From positions 248,001 to 312,000 of the forward strand of contig NZ_JAHRYQ010000001.1 in NCBI RefSeq assembly GCF_020622065.1: a stretch of 64,000 nucleotides of DNA, read 5' to 3'. Origin of the DNA: Geothrix sp. GTDB lineage: Bacteria; Acidobacteriota; Holophagae; Holophagales; Holophagaceae. A program made the translations under genes and the position numbers. Positions 60,517 through 64,000 of the stretch are shown piece after piece (position 1 is the stretch's first letter; each line of letters begins with the position of its first letter). The notes under the pieces were generated by a model, which was not told the origin of the DNA, ran no database searches, and saw only the letters and a list, made by a program, of their open reading frames with translations.

Positions 60517-61038
60517 TCAGGCTTTGGGCGCCGAGTCTTTCCGGGGCAGCATGCCCACGGTGGACGCCAGACCCATGGCCAGGAGGATCCTCAGGAAGAA
60601 CAGGTTGCGGCTGAGGCCGTGGGCCTTGTTGTAGGCCACGCGGTCGGCGTGGTCCGGCGCCAGGGTCTCGATGGGGGCGCCAATGCGGGCGCGGATGGCC
60701 CGCACCTTGGGCGTGACCACGAAGGTGCTGGCCAGGCACATGAGCAGGGCCACCAGCCAAGCGGCGCTCCAGAGGCGGATGGGACCGACGATCTCCTCTT
60801 TCACCTCGGCCATCCAGCGGGCGCCCCAGCTCAGGCCCGCGAGACCGAAAGCGACCCAGGCCGCCCAGTCCAGGCGCCCGATGGTCAGGCCCGCCAGGCG
60901 CCCCGCCACATCCCGGCTGGGCAGTTCCTGGAAGAGGAGGGGGGCCGAGAAGGCGCCGAACCCCAGGGCCGCTCCCGCCCACAGCAGCAGCAGGGCGACC
61001 GAGACCTGATCAAGACGACGAAGGGTGCTGGGGCTCAT
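60517..61038 (-). CDS. DUF4149-like membrane protein
   Basis: This 173-residue protein has four membrane helices (starting VALLLLWAGAALGFGAF, LDWAAWVAFGLAGLSW, LWSAAWLVALLMCLAS and LRILLAMGLASTVG). The pattern with FVVTPKVRAIRA and HGLSRNL fits DUF4149/TMEM205-like proteins of unknown role. It converges on hflX with a G/C-rich gap of 29 nt. Confidence 0.75.
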   Translation of the reverse strand: MSPSTLRRLDQVSVALLLLWAGAALGFGAFSAPLLFQELPSRDVAGRLAGLTIGRLDWAAWVAFGLAGLSWGARWMAEVKEEIVGPIRLWSAAWLVALLMCLASTFVVTPKVRAIRARIGAPIETLAPDHADRVAYNKAHGLSRNLFFLRILLAMGLASTVGMLPRKDSAPKA

Positions 61039-61077
61039 GGATGTCCCGGGGAGGAAGGGTGAAGGGCGAAGCGGCCC

Positions 61078-61479
61078 CTACCACTCGTTGTAGGGGATTC
61101 CGTCCTCGCTCTTGTCCGTGGAGCCACTGCGCACCCGGAAGATGCCCACTTCCGCATCGGGGTTGTCCGGATCGGGGGGTTCGAGCTCGGTCTGCCAGGT
61201 GTCCTTGGAGCGGGTCATGGGATCAACCGGGATGTCCCGCAGGTAGTGCAGCTCCCGCAGGGCGCCGAGGTTCGAGGGGTACTTGCCCCGGTCCGCCCGG
61301 AACTGCTCCAGGGCGTGGTTGAGCTGGAAGAGGTTCTCCTTGAGCACCGCCTCCCGCGCCATCTGCGTCTTGTGGCGATAACCCGCCAGGCCCACCGTGG
61401 CCAGCAAGGCCAGGATGGTCATGACCGCGACCAGTTCGATGAGCGTGAAGCCGCGCTGGCGGGAGGGGGTGAGGCGCAT
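61078..61479 (-). CDS. Type II secretion/type IV pilin-like pseudopilin (GspG-like)
   Basis: This 133-residue pseudopilin has the prepilin peptidase site RGFTLIELVAVMTIL: cleavage after Gly10, Phe as first mature residue and Glu five residues in. The helical spine is followed by YPSNLGALRELHYLRDIPVD and DPMTRSKDTWQTE, typical of GspG major pseudopilins. No other gsp or pil gene is nearby, so its system is encoded elsewhere. Confidence 0.88.
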   Translation of the reverse strand: MRLTPSRQRGFTLIELVAVMTILALLATVGLAGYRHKTQMAREAVLKENLFQLNHALEQFRADRGKYPSNLGALRELHYLRDIPVDPMTRSKDTWQTELEPPDPDNPDAEVGIFRVRSGSTDKSEDGIPYNEW

Positions 61480-61602
61480 GGAATTACCTTACCTCAGGTG
61501 GCCGGCGGGCGGTTGAAGGTGGGCGTTCCGGCCCGGGGCGGCTGGATCCGGGCGGCTCCACCGCAGAGGAGGTGGCATGCTTGGGGCATCTCCGGAGGCG
61601 CC

Positions 61603-62310
61603 ATGTCCCGCAAGGTCAACCTGCTCCTCGCAGGCCTTCTGATGGTCCTGGGCGGTGCCTGCAAGCGTCCCGAGACGGCCGTATGGGAGCGCCCGGTGCA
61701 GCGGATCGAGCTGGTGCAGACGGTCCCGGGCATGACCCCGGACGAGGAAAGGGCCCTGGTGGCCCAGCTGTCCGAGGGATTGGGGGTTCCGGTCGACGCC
61801 CCGGACCAGGGGGCGGGTCCCGTCCGGATCTTCCGCCTCACCCTGAAGGGAGGGCCCAACCCCAATGTTGGGCGGGGCCTCGGAAAGACCCTGCTGGTCT
61901 CGACCGGCGGCGGGGCGCTGATGGGGCTGCTCATTCCAGCCTTCGGGTTCACCACCTGGGCCACCGTTCGTTCCGCCGCCCTCGCCACCGGTGCCGGAGG
62001 TCTCCTGGGGCTCGCCTACGGCCCCTTCTGGTTCAAGGACAACCAGAGTCTGGAACAGGAGATGGGCTATCTCCCCTGGTATTTCATCGCCGAGTGGGAT
62101 GTGCTGGAACGCAGGCCGCGCTTCGGTGAAGAGGTGGTGGCTCACAGCGGGAGCCCCGGGGTCTTCTTTGGCCGGCACACGCCCCATTTGGACCTGAGGT
62201 CCACGATGAAGCCGCTGCCTCCCGAATCCCGAAGCGAGGCCGAAATCCGCCAGGCCAGCCTGAAGGCCTACGGCGAAGCCTTGGTGAAGCACTTCCGCAA
62301 GAAAGGCTAG
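61603..62310 (+). CDS. Lipoprotein with glycine-rich membrane segment, unknown function
   Basis: This 235-residue protein has a lipoprotein-type signal ending GGAC (Cys20). A glycine-rich hydrophobic region lies at about 105-145 (LLVSTGGGALMGLLIPAFGF and ALATGAGGLLGLAYGPF). The C-terminus is soluble (HLDLRSTMKPLPPESRSEAE). ATG 61603 has GGAGG upstream. Its stop codon is the first base triplet of the repeated hpd tail, so its original 3' end may have been altered. No family is recognised. Confidence 0.68.
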   Translation: MSRKVNLLLAGLLMVLGGACKRPETAVWERPVQRIELVQTVPGMTPDEERALVAQLSEGLGVPVDAPDQGAGPVRIFRLTLKGGPNPNVGRGLGKTLLVSTGGGALMGLLIPAFGFTTWATVRSAALATGAGGLLGLAYGPFWFKDNQSLEQEMGYLPWYFIAEWDVLERRPRFGEEVVAHSGSPGVFFGRHTPHLDLRSTMKPLPPESRSEAEIRQASLKAYGEALVKHFRKKG

Positions 62311-62481
62311 AGAACACCGCGCTTCTTCTGATCCAGCTCAATGGAGTCGTACAGAGCCTGGAGAACGACGATGGGTGCCGAACCTCCCTCACCAGGAGGG
62401 CGAATCTAACGAATGGCACGAGTCATTCCGGGAGAGGTCTGAGCCCGAAGGGCGAAGAGGTTGCCCTCGCCGAAGCCCATG
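62308..62481 (-). pseudogene. Broken duplicate of the hpd 3' end
   Basis: The 55 bases at 62308-62362 match 62525-62579 (the last codons and stop of hpd) at 54 positions. The 22 bases at 62460-62481 match 62581-62602 exactly. In hpd these blocks are adjacent; here 97 unrelated bases separate them. On the minus strand they read MGFGEGN and then LQALYDSIELDQKKRGVL-stop. This is a remnant of a second hpd tail, interrupted and not functional. Confidence 0.8.
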
Positions 62482-62523
62482 GGGCGACCGACCATCGGAG
62501 GCTTCGGGGGAACAGGCGCGGCG

Positions 62524-63633
62524 TTAGAGAACGCCGCGCTTCTTCTGATCCAGCTCAATGGAGTCGTACAGAGCCTGGAAGTTGCCCTCGCCGAAGCCCA
62601 TGTTCCCCCGCCGCTGGATGATCTCGAAGAACAGCGGCCCCAGCTGGTCTTCGGTGAAGATCTGGAGGAGGTAGCCGCTCTCGTCGCCATCGATCTGGAT
62701 GCCCAGCTCCTGGGCCTCGGCGAGGCTTTCCCGCACGGTGTAGCCGCTCTTGGCGATGCGGCCCGGCAGCAGCTCGTAGTAGGTGTCGGGCACCCGGAGG
62801 AACTTGAAGCCCTGGGCCTGGAGGGTGCGCAGCGTGTGGAAGATGTCGTTGGTGGACATGGCGATGTGCTGCACGCCCTGGCCCTTGTGCCGATCCACAT
62901 ATTCCTGGACCTGGCTCTTCAGATCCGTGGGCTGGTTGATGGGGATGATCACCTGGTTGTTAGCGCTCTGCACCACCTTGGAATCGAGGCCGGTGCCCAG
63001 CGCGCCACGGATGTGGAACTCGCGGGTGACGACGAAGCCGTAGACGCGCTCGTAGAAGTCCACCAGGGCTTCCATTTCGGCGGGGCCCACATTGTTCGTG
63101 AGGTGATCCACCCGCACCAGGCCTGGATCGCAGAGAGCCTCGGCGGGGTCCGGCCCGAGGCCGGGCCAGAAGGCGCCCAGCTCACCCTTGCGCTCCACCA
63201 GGAAGTTCCAGACATCGCCCACGCCCCGGATGGCGGCGAAGCTGAGGGTGCCGTCCCCGAGCGCGTGGGTCTGGGGCTCGAGCATCACATGGGCGCCCTG
63301 GGCCCGGGCCTGGGCGAGGGCGAGGTCGAGGTCCTCCACCAGGAAATTGAGCGCGCAGACCCCCTCGCCGTGGGCCTGGAAGTAGTGCCCGGCCGGGTGG
63401 GAGGCGTCGGCTTCAAAGATGAGGATGTCCATGCGCTGCTGCCGCAGGTGCACCAGGCGGCCCCAGGGGTGGCGGCCGCTGGCGATCCGGGCGAAGCCCA
63501 GGCGCCGGTACAGGGGCTCCAGGCGGTCGATGGAGCCGGTCAGCTGGAAATGGTCGATGCGGTGCAGCCCCATGGGATTGCTGGCGGGCTTCGACGGCGT
63601 GGGAGAGGTGAGGGCGAAGCTGGGGCTGGACAT
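62524..63633 (-). CDS. hpd: 4-hydroxyphenylpyruvate dioxygenase
   Basis: This Fe(II) enzyme converts 4-hydroxyphenylpyruvate to homogentisate in tyrosine breakdown. The product is 369 residues of two vicinal-oxygen-chelate domains. Iron ligands are His177 (VRVDHLTNNV), His256 (GVQHIAMSTND) and Glu337 (PLFFEIIQRRG). The C-terminal gate NMGFGEGNFQALYDSIE is intact. The related hydroxymandelate synthase is possible but less likely. hmgA is not adjacent. Confidence 0.93.
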   Translation of the reverse strand: MSSPSFALTSPTPSKPASNPMGLHRIDHFQLTGSIDRLEPLYRRLGFARIASGRHPWGRLVHLRQQRMDILIFEADASHPAGHYFQAHGEGVCALNFLVEDLDLALAQARAQGAHVMLEPQTHALGDGTLSFAAIRGVGDVWNFLVERKGELGAFWPGLGPDPAEALCDPGLVRVDHLTNNVGPAEMEALVDFYERVYGFVVTREFHIRGALGTGLDSKVVQSANNQVIIPINQPTDLKSQVQEYVDRHKGQGVQHIAMSTNDIFHTLRTLQAQGFKFLRVPDTYYELLPGRIAKSGYTVRESLAEAQELGIQIDGDESGYLLQIFTEDQLGPLFFEIIQRRGNMGFGEGNFQALYDSIELDQKKRGVL

Positions 63634-63692
63634 GGAATCCTCGTCGGGGGGGATGTCCCAGTCTGGCGTCGAAGGTCCGTGACGGGGATCAC

Positions 63693-63721
63693 ACCATAAT
63701 CGTTTACATGAGTGTAATCAA
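63693..63721 (-). promoter_or_regulatory. Candidate hpd promoter with inverted repeat
   Basis: On the minus strand TTGATT (63721-63716) and TATGGT (63698-63693) are spaced by 17. Between them TTACA and TGTAA (63704-63708 and 63713-63717) form an inverted repeat that could bind a regulator. The region is AT-rich against a GC-rich background. Confidence 0.42.
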
Positions 63722-63761
63722 TAGTTTAAACACCATTGGGTCAGATATGGAAATCAATGGA

Positions 63762-63786
63762 AACGGGCCCGCAGAGCGGGCCCGTT
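63762..63786 (-). terminator. Terminator after infB
   Basis: AACGGGCCCGC (63762-63772) and GCGGGCCCGTT (63776-63786) are exact inverse arms of 11 bases with a three-base loop. On the minus strand a short T run follows. It lies 29 nt after the infB stop. Confidence 0.72.
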
Positions 63787-63814
63787 GGAAATCAGCATGG
63801 GGCTCGGATCGTCG

Positions 63815-64000
63815 TCAGCTGAGGCTGGTTGCGATGACCTTCTCCTTGCTGAAGAACTCGAGGAGATCCCCTTCCTTCAGCAGGTCGAAGCCGTCGATGG
63901 CGATGCCGCAGTCGAGGCCGTTCTTCACTTCGGACACATCTTCCTTGAAGCGCTTCAGGCTCTTCAGGGCGCCCTCGAAGAGGGTCTCCTCGCCGCGCTT
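63815..64000 (-). CDS. infB: Translation initiation factor IF-2, C-terminal end
   Basis: The last 61 codons and stop of a protein entering from the right edge are present. The sequence VKNGLDCGIAIDGFDLLKEG then DLLEFFSKEKV matches the C-terminal domain of IF-2, which binds initiator tRNA. Only this part is visible. Confidence 0.85.
   Translation of the reverse strand, partial: KRGEETLFEGALKSLKRFKEDVSEVKNGLDCGIAIDGFDLLKEGDLLEFFSKEKVIATSLS

Noticed and set aside
57887-60982. Extending the PilZ protein to 1031 residues
   Set aside because: The extra part lies opposite hflX and has shadow-type composition; ATG 59215 gives a normal start.

Overview
The window is a high-GC, gene-dense bacterial chromosome segment. 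Gene content suggests a Geothrix/Holophaga-like member of the Acidobacteriota. This is an inference from the layout: an alternative complex III plus caa3 oxidase operon, a BlaI/M56 pair, PilZ and TPR proteins, and very high GC. No marker gene here proves it. No rRNA, tRNA, insertion sequence, prophage or CRISPR array is visible. Both edges cut a gene: a CapD-like sugar-nucleotide enzyme on the left and infB on the right.

Layout. 1-4.3 kb: exopolysaccharide genes (CapD-like enzyme and a large SLBB export protein, divergent). 4.4-7.5 kb: queD, an LEA-type lipoprotein, a HAD phosphatase-like protein and RNase G. 7.7-10.9 kb: a UbiA-like prenyltransferase, a ClC channel with CBS domains and a MarR regulator. 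11-14.2 kb: the pantothenate genes panB, panC and panD, with two small exported paralogues between panC and panD. 14.4-18.9 kb: GDP-fucose synthase and a 1135-residue protein that reads as degenerate kinase + STAND ATPase + TPR. 18.9-32.6 kb: the respiratory block on the minus strand. In transcription order it is actA, a small ORF, actB, actC, an actD-actE fusion, actF, a monohaem cytochrome c, sco, coxA, coxC, coxD, coxB, then a terminator and ctaB. Genes from actA to coxB overlap or nearly touch, so quinol oxidation (alternative complex III), cytochrome c and an A2-type caa3 oxidase are probably expressed as one unit. A promoter with an operator-like repeat lies upstream of actA.

32.7-39.9 kb: maf, a GNAT protein, lnt and a TrmH-like methyltransferase in one overlapping run, then a patatin lipoprotein and, on the other strand, an OPT transporter and a PqqD-like protein. 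39.9-43.1 kb: the N-degron operon clpS-clpA-aat. 43.1-49.3 kb: the division genes ftsZ, ftsA, ftsQ and murB, interrupted between ftsQ and murB by an opposite-strand ECF42-type sigma factor and its DGPF/YCII partner. 49.3-52.8 kb: a TetR gene divergent from an SDR-metallo-hydrolase-epimerase cluster. 52.7-55.9 kb: ogt, ruvX and the BlaI/M56 pair with a long perfect palindrome over its promoter. 56-60.5 kb: lolD, lolC/E, a PilZ-receiver protein and hflX. 60.5-64 kb: a DUF4149-like membrane protein, a pseudopilin, a lipoprotein, hpd with a decayed duplicate of its own 3' end, and the infB tail.

Most interesting items: the pseudokinase-STAND-TPR protein; the actD-actE fusion with an additional membrane cytochrome; the promoter/operator of the respiratory operon; the BlaI palindrome; the broken second copy of the hpd tail; the sigma-factor module splitting the division cluster; and a metallo-hydrolase whose membrane segment is open upstream but has no standard start codon. 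All starts, motifs and repeats were read by eye; no database search was run.
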